Shown here one piece after another: positions 19,162 through 28,473 of a stretch of 64,000 bases of DNA. Position numbers and translations under genes: made by a program. Numbering within the stretch: position 1 is the stretch's first letter; each line of letters begins with the position of its first letter. The stretch comes from Neisseria subflava (GTDB lineage Bacteria > Pseudomonadota > Gammaproteobacteria > Burkholderiales > Neisseriaceae), in contig NZ_POXP01000001.1 in NCBI RefSeq assembly GCF_003044935.1, forward strand, positions 310,001 to 374,000. The letters are read 5' to 3'. The notes under the pieces are model-generated. The model did no database searches and had not been told where the DNA came from. It saw only the letters and a program-made list of their open reading frames with translations.

Positions 19162-19704
19162 TTAGAATTTTACGCGTACACCGGCAGATACTTCGTGGGA
19201 ATGGAGCTTAACGTTATTGATCTTGCTCCAGTGGTTATAGCGATAGCCTGCATCCAGTGCTACATTTTGAGTTACATCATAACTTACACCAGCCATTGCA
19301 CCTACGCCAATTTTAGTATCCTTACGTTCAGCTGTTTGTTCGGCTGTTTGATATTTATGAGTAGAGTGGTTAAGACCCAGGCGAACACCTACATAAGGTT
19401 TTACAGGAGCTTGCAGGTCAAAATCATAAATAGCAGATACACCGGCACTGTGATATTTAGCCTCAGCATATACCGAAGGTACATTAATCTTTGCAGATTT
19501 ATAATGCGTATAGTCGGCAGCAACACGGAAATCGCCGAAATCGTAGCCTGCAGAAATACGAGGGCTAAAGCCTTTAATTGATGCGCCACCCAGTTTTACA
19601 GTAGCATGACCAGCATCAGCCTGAACATAAAAACCTTTGGTTTCATCAGCCAATGCAAATGCAGGCAGGGAAAGAGCAATCAGTGTTACCAGAACTTTTT
19701 TCAT
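19162..19704 (-). CDS. nspA: NspA-like small outer-membrane beta-barrel protein (opacity family)
   Basis: 180 residues with a signal peptide (KKVLVTLIALSLPAFALA) and an eight-strand barrel pattern. Segments FYVQADAGHA, GFSPRISAGYDFGDFRVAADYTHYK, GVSAIYDFDLQAPVKPYVGVRLGLN and YDVTQNVALDAGYRYNHW parallel NspA of pathogenic Neisseria; the chain ends in phenylalanine, the usual barrel C-terminus. NspA binds human factor H in meningococcus, but the exposed loops differ between species and such binding is not shown here. AAGGA precedes the start. Confidence 0.85.
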   Translation of the reverse strand: MKKVLVTLIALSLPAFALADETKGFYVQADAGHATVKLGGASIKGFSPRISAGYDFGDFRVAADYTHYKSAKINVPSVYAEAKYHSAGVSAIYDFDLQAPVKPYVGVRLGLNHSTHKYQTAEQTAERKDTKIGVGAMAGVSYDVTQNVALDAGYRYNHWSKINNVKLHSHEVSAGVRVKF

Positions 19705-19839
19705 TGTTTTGTCCTTAATGTAGGATTAGGAGTAGTGGATAATCGCCGGGATTGTTCATTCCCAACAATTATTCTGATTGTATTTTCTTGTGGAAAATTA
19801 AGCAAATCTAAAAATGTGTCAGCTGTTGTAAAATCGCAC

Positions 19840-21015
19840 TTATAAAAAACACTGTAACAAATCGTTTAAGAACAAACAGCCTTGTTCGGTCGGGCGGAAC
19901 ACGGTCGGGTCTGATTCAAGCAGGCCTTTTTGTCTGGTGGTTTCGATTTGAGCCATGATTTTTGCAGTGGGGACGCCGGTACGTTCCTGCAACATTGCAG
20001 CAGGTACGCCGTCGGTCAGGCGCAGGGCGTTCATCATGAACTCGAATGGAAGGTCTTCAGCAGCAACAGTTTTGCGTTCAACTGCTTCATGCGGATTGCT
20101 TTGTATGGCGGCAAGATAGTCGTTGGGATGACGACGGCGGACGGTGCGTTCGATATGGTCAGGATAGGAGATTTTGCCGTGTGCGCCCGCACCTATACCC
20201 AAGTAATCGCCGAACTGCCAATAGTTCAAATTATGGCGGCACTGCATACCAGGTTTTGCAAAAGCCGATGTTTCATAGTGAATAAAGCCTGCGCCTTCCA
20301 ATGCACCGTGTACGGCATCTTCAATATCCAATGCTGCTTCATCTTGCGGCAATCCTTTTGGCGGCGTATGACCGAAAGGCGTGTTCGGTTCCATGGTCAG
20401 ATGATATGCGCTGATATGCGATACGCCTGTTGCGATAGCCGTTTGCACATCGTTTAAGGCCGTCTGAACGGTTTGGTTTGGTAGGGCATACATCAAATCG
20501 ATATTAACTTTTTCAAATAATTTCAAGGCAGTATCAATGGCTGTCAGGGCTTCTTTGCCGTTGTGAACGCGTCCCAATCGAGTAAGCATATCGTCATTAA
20601 AACTCTGTACGCCGATAGACAGGCGCGTAATACCTGCGTCTTTAAATCCTTGAAACTTCTCAATTTCAAATGTGCCCGGATTGGCTTCCAAAGTAATTTC
20701 CGCTTCGGGGTGCAAACGCACTAATGAACGCACGCCGCTTAACAAGCGGTCAATTGATTTCGCTTGAAATAGGCTGGGTGTGCCGCCACCGAAGAATATG
20801 GTTTCCACAGGTCTGCCCCAAATATTGGGCAATTCAAGTTGCAAGTCGGTTAATAGGGCATCGATATAGGCTTCTTCCGGCAGGCCGTTTTTCAGGCTGT
20901 GGGAATTGAAGTCGCAATACGGGCATTTTTTGATGCACCAAGGAATATGGATATAGAGTGATAAAGGAGGCAGGGCGGTTAGCTGGCCGGGACGTTGGAA
21001 GGTGATTTGGGTCAT
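19840..21015 (-). CDS. hemW: Radical-SAM heme chaperone HemW (HemN-like)
   Basis: 391 residues. The cluster motif CIKKCPYC (Cys27, Cys31, Cys34) is followed by FFGGGTPSLF and the SIGVQSFNDDMLTRLGRVH segment. The first cysteine spacing and the lack of the HemN N-terminal extension favour HemW, which delivers heme, over coproporphyrinogen dehydrogenase. Older annotations call such proteins oxygen-independent coproporphyrinogen oxidase. A single DUS lies near 21035 upstream. Confidence 0.9.
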   Translation of the reverse strand: MTQITFQRPGQLTALPPLSLYIHIPWCIKKCPYCDFNSHSLKNGLPEEAYIDALLTDLQLELPNIWGRPVETIFFGGGTPSLFQAKSIDRLLSGVRSLVRLHPEAEITLEANPGTFEIEKFQGFKDAGITRLSIGVQSFNDDMLTRLGRVHNGKEALTAIDTALKLFEKVNIDLMYALPNQTVQTALNDVQTAIATGVSHISAYHLTMEPNTPFGHTPPKGLPQDEAALDIEDAVHGALEGAGFIHYETSAFAKPGMQCRHNLNYWQFGDYLGIGAGAHGKISYPDHIERTVRRRHPNDYLAAIQSNPHEAVERKTVAAEDLPFEFMMNALRLTDGVPAAMLQERTGVPTAKIMAQIETTRQKGLLESDPTVFRPTEQGCLFLNDLLQCFL

Positions 21016-21111
21016 GATATGTGTTGAGGCTCGAGGCCGTCTGAAATTTTTAGGGCCTTATTTTAACTGAAATGTCGGCCGGGAAAATAATCAGTAGGAA
21101 ATTTGCGCAGT

Positions 21112-21474
21112 CTAAGCGCTCAAAAAAGCTTCTATTTCTTCTTCTGATAATTTGGAATCGCAGACGGATTTTATTTTGCCTTGTGAGATGTTGAGTAATG
21201 CGGGAACAGTTTTGATGCCGTGTTGTTCACGAAAAGTTTTTAAAGCTGCTTTGTTGCTGCTGTCTGTAAAGCGGATAGTAAGCTGCTTGTTTATGGAAAC
21301 AGTAAACAGTTTTGCAACAAAACGGCGACAGTATGAACAACTTGGTTTGCCTAGAAAGACGATAGCAGTTTCTTGACTATCAATGAGTTGAAGAAGTTCG
21401 TCAGGTGTGGTTGGGATGAAGGCAGCAACGTGTTTTGCAAAGGCTGCCAATTCTTCAGGTGTGGGCTTGGGCAT
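21112..21474 (-). CDS. Thioredoxin-like protein
   Basis: 120 residues with a CSYC active site (GKPSCSYCRRFVAKL, around residues 44-58) and a cis-proline loop KTVPALLNI. No signal peptide, so it is probably cytoplasmic. The rest diverges from TrxA, so I give no gene symbol. It is downstream of rdgB on the same strand, separated by a DUS pair. Possible roles are disulfide reduction or redox sensing; nothing in the context decides. Confidence 0.75.
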   Translation of the reverse strand: MPKPTPEELAAFAKHVAAFIPTTPDELLQLIDSQETAIVFLGKPSCSYCRRFVAKLFTVSINKQLTIRFTDSSNKAALKTFREQHGIKTVPALLNISQGKIKSVCDSKLSEEEIEAFLSA

Positions 21475-21490
21475 GGGAGTGAATGTGAGG

Positions 21491-21520
21491 TAAGCCGTCT
21501 GAAGGTTTCAGACGGCCTGT
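21491..21520 (-). terminator. DUS-pair hairpin after rdgB
   Basis: AGCCGTCTGAAGG and TTTCAGACGGCC form a compact stem directly behind rdgB on the leftward strand. Confidence 0.7.
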
Positions 21521-21527
21521 TATCGAT

Positions 21528-22121
21528 TTATAAGGATTCAATTTTTCTTAACAATTCACGCAATGCTTGGGCGCGGTGGCTTTCGGCATTTTTGATTTCA
21601 GGACCAAGCTCGGCGGCGGTGCAACCATGTTCGGCCAGATAGAAATGCGGGTCGTAGCCGAAGCCGTTTGTACCTGCGGCTTCTGCCTGCCATTGTCCGT
21701 GCCAGATGCCTTCGGCGATGATGGGTTGCGGGTCGTTTTCGTGGCGGACGAGGACGAGCACGCAGACGTAGTAACAGCTTTTATCGTCTTTATCGGCAAG
21801 ATCGGCAGACAGTTTGGCGTTGTTTGCGGCATCGGATTTGGGGTTTTCGCCTGCATAACGGGCGGAGAAAATGCCGGGTGCGCCGTTTAAGGCGTTGGTG
21901 CAGATGCCGGAATCGTCGGCAAGTGCCGGTAAGGCGCTGTATTTGGCGGCATGGCGTGCTTTAGCCAGGGCATTTTCAACAAAGGTATGGTACGGCTCGG
22001 GACATTCGGGCGTATTGAACTGCGATTGTGGCAGGACTTCGATGTTTAAGTCGGTAAAGAGGCGGGAAAATTCTTTGAGTTTGCCTGCGTTGCCACTGGC
22101 AAGGACGATTTTTTCAAACAT
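21528..22121 (-). CDS. rdgB: dITP/XTP pyrophosphatase (RdgB/HAM1)
   Basis: Removes non-canonical purine nucleotides. 197 residues. The family motifs IVLASGNAGKLKEFSRL, ADDSGICTNALNGAPGIFSARYAG and TNGFGYDPHFYL with SHRAQAL near the end are all present. The start is 9 bases downstream of the small membrane gene on the same strand. Confidence 0.95.
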   Translation of the reverse strand: MFEKIVLASGNAGKLKEFSRLFTDLNIEVLPQSQFNTPECPEPYHTFVENALAKARHAAKYSALPALADDSGICTNALNGAPGIFSARYAGENPKSDAANNAKLSADLADKDDKSCYYVCVLVLVRHENDPQPIIAEGIWHGQWQAEAAGTNGFGYDPHFYLAEHGCTAAELGPEIKNAESHRAQALRELLRKIESL

Positions 22122-22130
22122 GGTTTTTCC

Positions 22131-22361
22131 TTAATGGGTTTCGGTTTGCTGCATACGGGCCATTTGTGCGCGTGCTTTGTGGCGGATGTAAAGGGCAAGG
22201 CTGCCGATTTGGGCAAAAACGGCGGCAAAGGCAAACAGAAAGGCGGCAACGGCAAATTGTTTGCTGTGAATGCTCAGAAGATAAGCGCCCAACAGAATCA
22301 GGACGATAAACATCAGGGTAAACAGGGCGGTCAGGAGCAGATAGGCTTTTTGTCGGGTCAT
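22131..22361 (-). CDS. Small two-helix membrane protein of unknown function
   Basis: 76 residues from ATG 22361 (MTRQKAYLLLTALFTLMF). Two hydrophobic helices are evident (about 7-28 and 34-56), followed by a basic tail RHKARAQMARMQQ. A longer frame to 22424 exists; I prefer the internal start because the extra residues are polar and lack a ribosome site, but the start is uncertain. No family recognised. It is tightly linked to rdgB. Confidence 0.6.
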   Translation of the reverse strand: MTRQKAYLLLTALFTLMFIVLILLGAYLLSIHSKQFAVAAFLFAFAAVFAQIGSLALYIRHKARAQMARMQQTETH

Positions 22362-22436
22362 GGCAGCTTGGTTAAGGGAGAAAAATATTCTGATTATAAC
22401 GTCAGATTGGGAATTTGAAACCATGCCGTATCCGTT

Positions 22437-22470
22437 AAAAAGGCCGTCTGAATATTTCAGACGGCCTTAA
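22437..22470 (-). terminator. DUS-pair terminator after bamC
   Basis: AAAAAGGCCGTCTGAA and TTCAGACGGCCTT flank a short loop. The A-run on the left gives a U-run on the leftward transcript. Confidence 0.8.
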
Positions 22471-22483
22471 GTCGAATAACGGA

Positions 22484-23614
22484 TTAACGCAATTCTGTGT
22501 GCAGGCGGCTCAACAATGTGGAGGCATCGCTGCCTTTGTATGGGCTGCCGTCTTTGTTCAACAGATGGAGGCGTGCGCCATTGTTGATAGGCTCAACATA
22601 TACGATGATTTCAGGATAAGTTTTTGGCGCTTCTGCTTTGCCTTTGCCAAATACGCGTTTGAACAGGCCTGGTTTTTTATTGGCAACTGCTTCGCCTTCG
22701 GTTGGCGCTTGTTGAACCAAGAAAGCGCGGCGTTCAGCATTTTGACCGATAACAGTCAGGCCGATGCGGTCAAGCGCAAGGGCGGTACGGCGCCAGTTGC
22801 GACCGTAATCGCCTGCCAGCAGCAGGGTGCCGTTGTCCAAACGGGCCAACTCGGAGGCATTGCTGCGGGCGGCAACGCTTTGGGTCAGTGCCTGTTCGGC
22901 TTGTTGGCCGTCAACGCCCAAGTATTGCATAAAGCGGGCGAGGAATGCGGCTTCGAGGTTAGGGTCGCTCTCGCTTGGCTGCCACATGGTGGTGTCTTTT
23001 TTACGGTCGGCATAAACTTCTTTCATGCCTTTATGGGCGAAGAAGATGTCAGTCGAACCGTTTTTGCCTTGTTCGATGCGGATGATGAATTTGTCGCGTT
23101 CGCTGGTGGAGTAGATGCCGCCCAAGCCGACTTTATCCAACAGGCGGCGCAGGCTGTCTTGAGGGATTTTGGCTCGGTTTTCAGCCCACTCGGTCTCCAT
23201 TTGGCCGATGGCCGGTTCTTCGGATTTGATGTCAAAACCGTTCTCTTGCCAGAACACTTTCAGTAAAGGCCAAATTTCGCGAGGCGATTTGCCATCGACA
23301 ACCAACCAGCGTTGGTTGCCGTCACGCTCAAGGCGTACGCCTTTAACGGATTTCAAAACTTCTGCATTGGCAGGTTGTTGTACGGCTTGGGTGCGGCGTT
23401 TGTTGAAGTCGCTGGCGCGGACGGCGCCGCTGCCTGCCGGTAATTGATAGAGGTTGCCTTGGTCCGGGTTGTTCAAATCAGGTGGTACTTCCAGTTTGAC
23501 CAAGCGGTGCGATTGACTTTGATAGTCGAGTTTGGGTTGTTCTTTTTTGCTGCCGGAACAGGCAGTCATGCTAATCAGGGCGAGGGCTACTACGATGGGT
23601 TTGATATAGGTCAT
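22484..23614 (-). CDS. bamC: Outer membrane assembly lipoprotein BamC
   Basis: Accessory lipoprotein of the BAM complex that folds outer-membrane proteins. 376 residues. Signal peptide with lipobox ISMTACSG (lipid-attached Cys19). The unstructured N-terminal part contains the conserved LEVPPDLNNPD segment that contacts BamD; two helix-grip domains follow. It lies directly downstream of dapA, the dapA-bamC (nlpB/dapX) order known from E. coli. Confidence 0.92.
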   Translation of the reverse strand: MTYIKPIVVALALISMTACSGSKKEQPKLDYQSQSHRLVKLEVPPDLNNPDQGNLYQLPAGSGAVRASDFNKRRTQAVQQPANAEVLKSVKGVRLERDGNQRWLVVDGKSPREIWPLLKVFWQENGFDIKSEEPAIGQMETEWAENRAKIPQDSLRRLLDKVGLGGIYSTSERDKFIIRIEQGKNGSTDIFFAHKGMKEVYADRKKDTTMWQPSESDPNLEAAFLARFMQYLGVDGQQAEQALTQSVAARSNASELARLDNGTLLLAGDYGRNWRRTALALDRIGLTVIGQNAERRAFLVQQAPTEGEAVANKKPGLFKRVFGKGKAEAPKTYPEIIVYVEPINNGARLHLLNKDGSPYKGSDASTLLSRLHTELR

Positions 23615-23647
23615 CTTGTTTTCCTGTGGATGAAGTTCTTAACAGGG

Positions 23648-23685
23648 AGGCCGTCTGAAAAGGATGTTTTGATTTCAGACGGCCT
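23648..23685 (-). terminator. DUS-pair hairpin between dapA and bamC
   Basis: AGGCCGTCTGAAA and TTTCAGACGGCCT with an 11-base loop. It may attenuate transcription from dapA into bamC. Confidence 0.65.
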
Positions 23686-23695
23686 TATTTCCGGA

Positions 23696-24571
23696 TCAGA
23701 TTTGTCCTGATTTTTCCAGAGCGGCTCGGACTTTGGCTTGACCGGCTTCGGTCAGTGCTACCAAAGGCAGACGAACATGGGGTTCGCATTTGCCCAATAA
23801 GCTCAGGCCCCATTTGGGCGCGGCCGGGCTGGGCTCGCAGAACATGGTGTTATAAATTGGGATAAGTTGCTCGTTTAGACGACGGGCGGTCGCAATATCG
23901 CCCTCAAGGGCGGCTCGACACATGTCGGCAAAGAGTTTCGGTGCAACGTTGGCTGCAACGGTTACCACGCCATGACCGCCACACAGCATGAAAGGCAGAC
24001 CGGTAGGGTCGTCACCGGAGAACACGGCAAAACCTTCAGGAACGTTGTTGATCAATTCGATGTTGTTGCCGATATTGCCGCTGGCTTCTTTCACGCCGAC
24101 GATATTCGGAATCTCGGCCAAACGCAAAATAGTGTCGTTGCTCATGCTCACGACGGTACGGCCGGGAACATTATAGATAATCATCGGAATCGAAGTGGCT
24201 TCGGCGATGGCTTTGAAATGTTGGTAAATGCCTTCTTGCGAAGGTTTGTTGTAGTAGGGAACAACAGATAAGGTGTAGTCCGCACCGGCTTGCTCAGCGG
24301 CTTTGGAAAGGGCGATGGCTTCGACAGTATTGTTGGCGCCTGTGCCAGCGATAACGGGAACGCGCTTGTTGACGTGTTTGACAGTGGCTTCAATAACGGC
24401 CAAATGTTCTTCAACAGGCAGGGTGGCTGACTCGCCGGTGGTGCCGACTGCGACGATGCCGTCGGTACCGTTTTCAATGTGCCAGTCAATTAAGTCATGA
24501 AGTTGTTCGTAGTTGATGCTGCCGTCTTGATTCATCGGGGTAATCAGGGCAACTAGACTGCCTTTTAACAT
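23696..24571 (-). CDS. dapA: 4-hydroxy-tetrahydrodipicolinate synthase
   Basis: First committed step of lysine and diaminopimelate synthesis: condenses pyruvate with aspartate semialdehyde. 291 residues. The Schiff-base Lys161 is in [11 protein letters not shown], Tyr133 is in IIYNVPGRT, and the GTTGESATL substrate loop is present. The 337-base upstream gap carries a DUS pair (24782-24822) and the divergent promoter of the NCS2 gene, and no further gene is seen. Confidence 0.97.
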   Translation of the reverse strand: MLKGSLVALITPMNQDGSINYEQLHDLIDWHIENGTDGIVAVGTTGESATLPVEEHLAVIEATVKHVNKRVPVIAGTGANNTVEAIALSKAAEQAGADYTLSVVPYYNKPSQEGIYQHFKAIAEATSIPMIIYNVPGRTVVSMSNDTILRLAEIPNIVGVKEASGNIGNNIELINNVPEGFAVFSGDDPTGLPFMLCGGHGVVTVAANVAPKLFADMCRAALEGDIATARRLNEQLIPIYNTMFCEPSPAAPKWGLSLLGKCEPHVRLPLVALTEAGQAKVRAALEKSGQI

Positions 24572-24781
24572 ACGGAAACCTTTTAATTTTATGGTGTAGG
24601 TGAATTATGCAGTGGATTGTAGCTTACTTTGTTGTTTGTGTGAAACATATCCGCTATGAGGCTTTGCCGTTTAATGGTGACTTGTCATTATCTTAATGAA
24701 TAATACATTTTTAAATCATTGGTTTGTTTGTTTTGGGATGGAAAAATGATGTCAAGAATTAAAATGTGTTAAGGCGGTTTG

Positions 24782-24822
24782 AGGCCGTCTGAAAACGGCT
24801 GGACGGAACTTTCAGACGGCCT
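24782..24822. repeat. Inverted DUS pair in the dapA-permease intergenic region
   Basis: AGGCCGTCTGAAA and TTTCAGACGGCCT with a 15-base spacer. It lies between two divergent genes, so it is not an obvious terminator for either. Confidence 0.65.
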
Positions 24823-24835
24823 GATGGTTTTGAAT

Positions 24836-24864
24836 TTGCTGATACATTTCAAATTGGTTAAAAT
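24836..24864 (+). promoter_or_regulatory. Promoter of the NCS2 permease
   Basis: TTGCTG (24836-24841), a 17-base spacer, then TAAAAT (24859-24864), 45 bases before the start codon. Moderate match to sigma-70. Confidence 0.5.
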
Positions 24865-24908
24865 ACGCATCTTAATATTTTTTAACGATTCTTGAGAGAA
24901 GGTTCAAC

Positions 24909-26300
24909 ATGGCCGGAATGACTGAAAAACAGGCGGAATCGCTTGATTTGGTTTATGGTTTGGAAGACAAGCCGCCGTTTGGGAATGCGTTGTTGAGTGC
25001 GGTTACGCACCTTCTGGCGATTTTTGTCCCGATGATTACTCCGGCATTGATTGTCGGCGGGGCGTTGGAGCTGCCGGTTGAAATGACGGCTTATTTGGTG
25101 TCGATGGCGATGGTGGCTTCCGGTGTCGGTACTTATTTGCAGGTCAACCGTTTCGGGCCGGTCGGTTCGGGTATGTTGTCGATTCAGTCGGTTAACTTCT
25201 CTTTTGTTACCGTGATGATTGCGCTCGGTACCGGTATGAAAGAGGGCGGCTTGACTGAAGATGTGATGATTTCAACGCTCTTGGGCGTGTCCTTTGTCGG
25301 CGCGTTTTTGGTGTGTTTCTCCGCTTGGCTTTTGCCTTATTTGAAAAAAGTGATTACGCCGACTGTAAGCGGCGTGGTTGTCATGCTGATTGGCCTGAGC
25401 TTGGTGCATGTCGGTATTACCGATTTCGGCGGCGGCTTCGGTGCGAAAGCAGACGGTACGTTCGGTTCGATGGAAAACTTAGGTCTGGCATCGCTGGTGT
25501 TGCTGATTGTGTTGGTTTTCAACTGCTTGAAGAATCCATTGCTGCGCATGAGCGGCATTGCGGTGGGTTTGATCGTCGGGTATATCGTTGCGCTGTTTTT
25601 GGGCAAAGTGGATTTTTCCGCCCTGCAAAACCTGCCGCTGATTACCCTGCCTGTTCCGTTTAAATATGGCTTTGCATTTGATTGGCACGCGTTTATCGTT
25701 GCCGGTGCGATTTTCTTGTTGAGCGTATTTGAAGCAGTGGGCGATTTGACGGCGACTGCGATGGTCTCCGAGCAGCCGATTGAGGGTGAGGAATACACCA
25801 AACGTCTGCGCGGCGGCGTATTGGCAGATGGTTTGGTATCTGTGATTGCGACTGCGTTGGGCTCTTTGCCTTTGACCACTTTTGCGCAAAATAACGGCGT
25901 GATTCAAATGACCGGCGTGGCTTCGCGTCATGTAGGCAAATATATTGCGGCGATTTTGGTATTGTTGGGCTTGTTCCCCGTTATCGGCCGTGCATTTACC
26001 ACGATTCCGAGTCCGGTTTTGGGTGGCGCGATGGTATTGATGTTTGGCCTGATTGCGATTGCCGGCGTGCGGATTTTGGTCAGCCACGGTATTCGCCGTC
26101 GTGAAGCAGTCATCGCGGCGACTTCTGTCGGTTTAGGTTTGGGCGTGGCATTTGAGCCGGAAGTGTTCAAAAACCTGCCTGTATTGTTCCAAAACTCAAT
26201 TTCCGCAGGCGGTATTATGGCGGTATTGTTGAACTTGGTTTTACCGGAAGATAAAACCGATAAAGCGGTTAAGGTGGAAACCGACAGTTTGGATCACTAA
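24909..26300 (+). CDS. NCS2 family nucleobase:cation symporter (xanthine/uracil permease type)
   Basis: Inner-membrane purine or pyrimidine uptake protein of 463 residues and about 14 transmembrane segments. Family hallmarks are VGSGMLSIQSVNFSF (the Q-x-x-N-type substrate segment), SVFEAVGDLTATAMVS (carrying the key acidic residue) and TTFAQNNGVIQMTGVASRHVG. The N-terminus (LVYGLEDKPPFGNALLSAVTHLLAIF) resembles xanthine/urate permeases more than UraA, but the substrate is inferred only. It has its own promoter and terminator. Confidence 0.88.
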   Translation: MAGMTEKQAESLDLVYGLEDKPPFGNALLSAVTHLLAIFVPMITPALIVGGALELPVEMTAYLVSMAMVASGVGTYLQVNRFGPVGSGMLSIQSVNFSFVTVMIALGTGMKEGGLTEDVMISTLLGVSFVGAFLVCFSAWLLPYLKKVITPTVSGVVVMLIGLSLVHVGITDFGGGFGAKADGTFGSMENLGLASLVLLIVLVFNCLKNPLLRMSGIAVGLIVGYIVALFLGKVDFSALQNLPLITLPVPFKYGFAFDWHAFIVAGAIFLLSVFEAVGDLTATAMVSEQPIEGEEYTKRLRGGVLADGLVSVIATALGSLPLTTFAQNNGVIQMTGVASRHVGKYIAAILVLLGLFPVIGRAFTTIPSPVLGGAMVLMFGLIAIAGVRILVSHGIRRREAVIAATSVGLGLGVAFEPEVFKNLPVLFQNSISAGGIMAVLLNLVLPEDKTDKAVKVETDSLDH

Positions 26301-26313
26301 GAAAGCTTTATTC

Positions 26314-26345
26314 AAAGGCCGTCTGAAGTTTCAGACGGCCTTTTG
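26314..26345 (+). terminator. DUS-pair terminator after the NCS2 permease
   Basis: AAAGGCCGTCTGAA and TTCAGACGGCCTTTT are nearly back to back and end in a T-run. Confidence 0.85.
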
Positions 26346-26417
26346 GTTTTTCGGCTATAATATTGTTTTTATTTGTTATCCGAGTGGTTCGGATAGCTCT
26401 ACCCGGAAAGGTTCTAT

Positions 26418-27560
26418 ATGACGGTTTATTCACTTTTTATTACTTGTCCTCGCGGTTTAGAAGCGCCTTTGACGCAGGAACTCGAAAGCATGGCATGTCA
26501 GGATATCCGCGCTGTTGACGGCGGTGTGGCATGTAAAGGCACCATGGAGCAGGTGTATCGCATCAACCTGCATTCGCGCGTTGCTAGCCGCGTTTTGTTG
26601 CGTTTGACCAAAGGCGGTTATCGCAACGAACACGATATCTACAAACTTGCACGAAATCTGCATTGGACAGGTTGGTTTAAGCTGGAACAGACCTTTAAAG
26701 TCAAAGTCGAAGGCAAGCGCGCCAATGTGAAAAGCTTGGATTTTGTCGGTTTGAAAATCAAAGATGCCGTCTGTGATGCCTTCCGCGATATTTATGATGC
26801 GCGTCCGAGCGTGGGCAAAATCAACCCCGATATCCGTATTCATGCCTTTATCGATGAGCGCAATGTGGAAATTTTTATCGATACTTCCGGCGAAGCACTC
26901 TTCAAACGCGGCTATCGTCAGGATACCGGCGAAGCGCCATTAAGAGAGAACTTAGCGGCAGGTTTGCTGCTTTTGGCAGGCTATGATGGTACGCAGCCTT
27001 TCCAAGACCCGTTTTGCGGCAGTGGCACGATTGCCATTGAGGCTGCATGGATTGCGACACACCGTGCGCCGGGCTTGATGCGCCGTTTCGGTTTTGAAAA
27101 ACTGCAAAACTTCGACAAAGAAAAATGGCAAGCCCTGCGCCGTGAAGCTGAAAAACAAATCAAACCGGCCGCCGCGCCAATTTCCGGCAGCGACAACGAC
27201 CGTTATATGATTCGTGCCGCATTGGCCAATGCCCAAGCCGCCGAAGTGGATAATTTCATCCGCTTTGACGTGCAAGATGCGCAGGCCGCTCGACCAAACG
27301 GCGAACACGGCATTATGATTTCCAATCCTCCTTATGGTGTGCGCCTTGCCGAAATTCAGGCTTTGCAGGCGCTTTATCCTCAACTGGGCACATGGTTGAA
27401 ACAGCATTACGCAGGCTGGCTTGCTGGGATGTTTACCGGCGATCGCGATATGCCGAAATTTATGCGCCTTTCTCCGAAGCGTAAAATTCCATTGTTCAAT
27501 GGCAACTTGGATTGCCGATTGTTTTTGATGGATATGGTTAAAGGCTCAAATCGGGGCTAA
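26418..27560 (+). CDS. 23S rRNA (guanine-N2) methyltransferase RlmL-like, THUMP domain
   Basis: 380 residues. The N-terminal ferredoxin-like and THUMP RNA-binding part ([16 protein letters not shown]...[15 protein letters not shown]) is followed by a Rossmann methyltransferase. The [18 protein letters not shown] motif and the catalytic SNPPYGVRL are visible. E. coli RlmKL is a ~700-residue fusion; this protein equals only its RlmL half, which methylates G2445. It is an independent gene with terminators on both sides. Confidence 0.88.
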   Translation: MTVYSLFITCPRGLEAPLTQELESMACQDIRAVDGGVACKGTMEQVYRINLHSRVASRVLLRLTKGGYRNEHDIYKLARNLHWTGWFKLEQTFKVKVEGKRANVKSLDFVGLKIKDAVCDAFRDIYDARPSVGKINPDIRIHAFIDERNVEIFIDTSGEALFKRGYRQDTGEAPLRENLAAGLLLLAGYDGTQPFQDPFCGSGTIAIEAAWIATHRAPGLMRRFGFEKLQNFDKEKWQALRREAEKQIKPAAAPISGSDNDRYMIRAALANAQAAEVDNFIRFDVQDAQAARPNGEHGIMISNPPYGVRLAEIQALQALYPQLGTWLKQHYAGWLAGMFTGDRDMPKFMRLSPKRKIPLFNGNLDCRLFLMDMVKGSNRG

Positions 27561-27572
27561 AACCTGAAATTG

Positions 27573-27609
27573 AGGCCGTCTGAAAGATGATTTCAGACGG
27601 CCTTTTTTG
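27573..27609 (+). terminator. DUS-pair terminator after the rlmL-like gene
   Basis: AGGCCGTCTGAAA and TTTCAGACGGCC followed by TTTTTT. A second one follows at 27664. Confidence 0.85.
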
Positions 27610-27663
27610 TTTTATTTATATAGACTTTGCTATAACGGAGTTTGCTTTTCTTATTTTAATTTT

Positions 27664-27697
27664 AGGCCGTCTGAATCGTGTTCAGACGGTCTTTTTA
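27664..27697 (+). terminator. Second, slightly degenerate DUS-pair terminator
   Basis: AGGCCGTCTGAA pairs with TTCAGACGGTCT (one changed base) and is followed by TTTTT. Two such terminators in series are unusual in this window. The rest of the gap up to nrdG is AT-rich with no gene seen. Confidence 0.75.
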
Positions 27698-27846
27698 TTG
27701 GTTTAAAACTGCTTTTTATAGTAATAGACAATCATATAAATAATAAAAATCTATTGCATAGGTAAAATACATTGTTAAATAAAAATACCATATCTAGTAG
27801 TCTTGTGTTTTAATTCGCACCATATTTTGTGTTTTGTGGTATTGCA

Positions 27847-28356
27847 ATGAGTGGTTTGAAATTTACAATCGAGCAAATTGTATGGCAGGAAGTGCCGGGC
27901 GAAGTGTCGTTGGCATTTCTGTTTTCCGGCTGTCCGTTGCGTTGCAAAGGTTGCCACAGTGCCGATACATGGAAAGAGGGCATTGGCACAGAATTGACCG
28001 GGGATTATTTAAAAGGCCGTCTGAAACGCTATCGCGGATTAATCAGCTGCGTGTTGTTTATGGGTGGGGAATGGCAGCCGGAAGCCTTGCAGAAAATGCT
28101 GGCCATTGTGACACAGGCGGGTTTGAAAGCCTGCTTGTACACCGGTTTGGAGTGTGAGGAGTTGGAGGCGGTTTCAGACGGCATTCTGCCTTATCTGACG
28201 TATCTGAAAACCGGCCGCTGGCAGATGGAGCTGGGCGGCTTGGACAGCCCGACCACCAATCAGAAGTTTATTGATTTGCGTACGGGCGAAGTGTTGAACC
28301 GCTTGTTTATCAAAGACAAACCTGCGCCTAAAGTTTTTCCAGTGGCTTCAATTTAG
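27847..28356 (+). CDS. nrdG: Anaerobic ribonucleotide reductase activase NrdG
   Basis: Radical-SAM enzyme that makes the glycyl radical on NrdD. About 169 residues from ATG 27847 (MSGLKFTIEQIVWQEVPGE). The cluster motif CPLRCKGC (Cys29, Cys33, Cys36) follows the SLAFLFSG strand. An upstream in-frame start at 27829 adds only six residues. nrdG precedes nrdD here, the reverse of the E. coli order. A DUS lies in frame near 28016 (KGRLKR). Confidence 0.93.
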   Translation: MSGLKFTIEQIVWQEVPGEVSLAFLFSGCPLRCKGCHSADTWKEGIGTELTGDYLKGRLKRYRGLISCVLFMGGEWQPEALQKMLAIVTQAGLKACLYTGLECEELEAVSDGILPYLTYLKTGRWQMELGGLDSPTTNQKFIDLRTGEVLNRLFIKDKPAPKVFPVASI

Positions 28357-28473
28357 CTCAATGCTGTATTGCACTGATTTAAATTGAATTTATTGTATTC
28401 GCTGACAGCGATGTTTCAGACGGCCTGACCGTCATTGCTTGATAAATCAACCAAACCATACAGGAGAATTAAC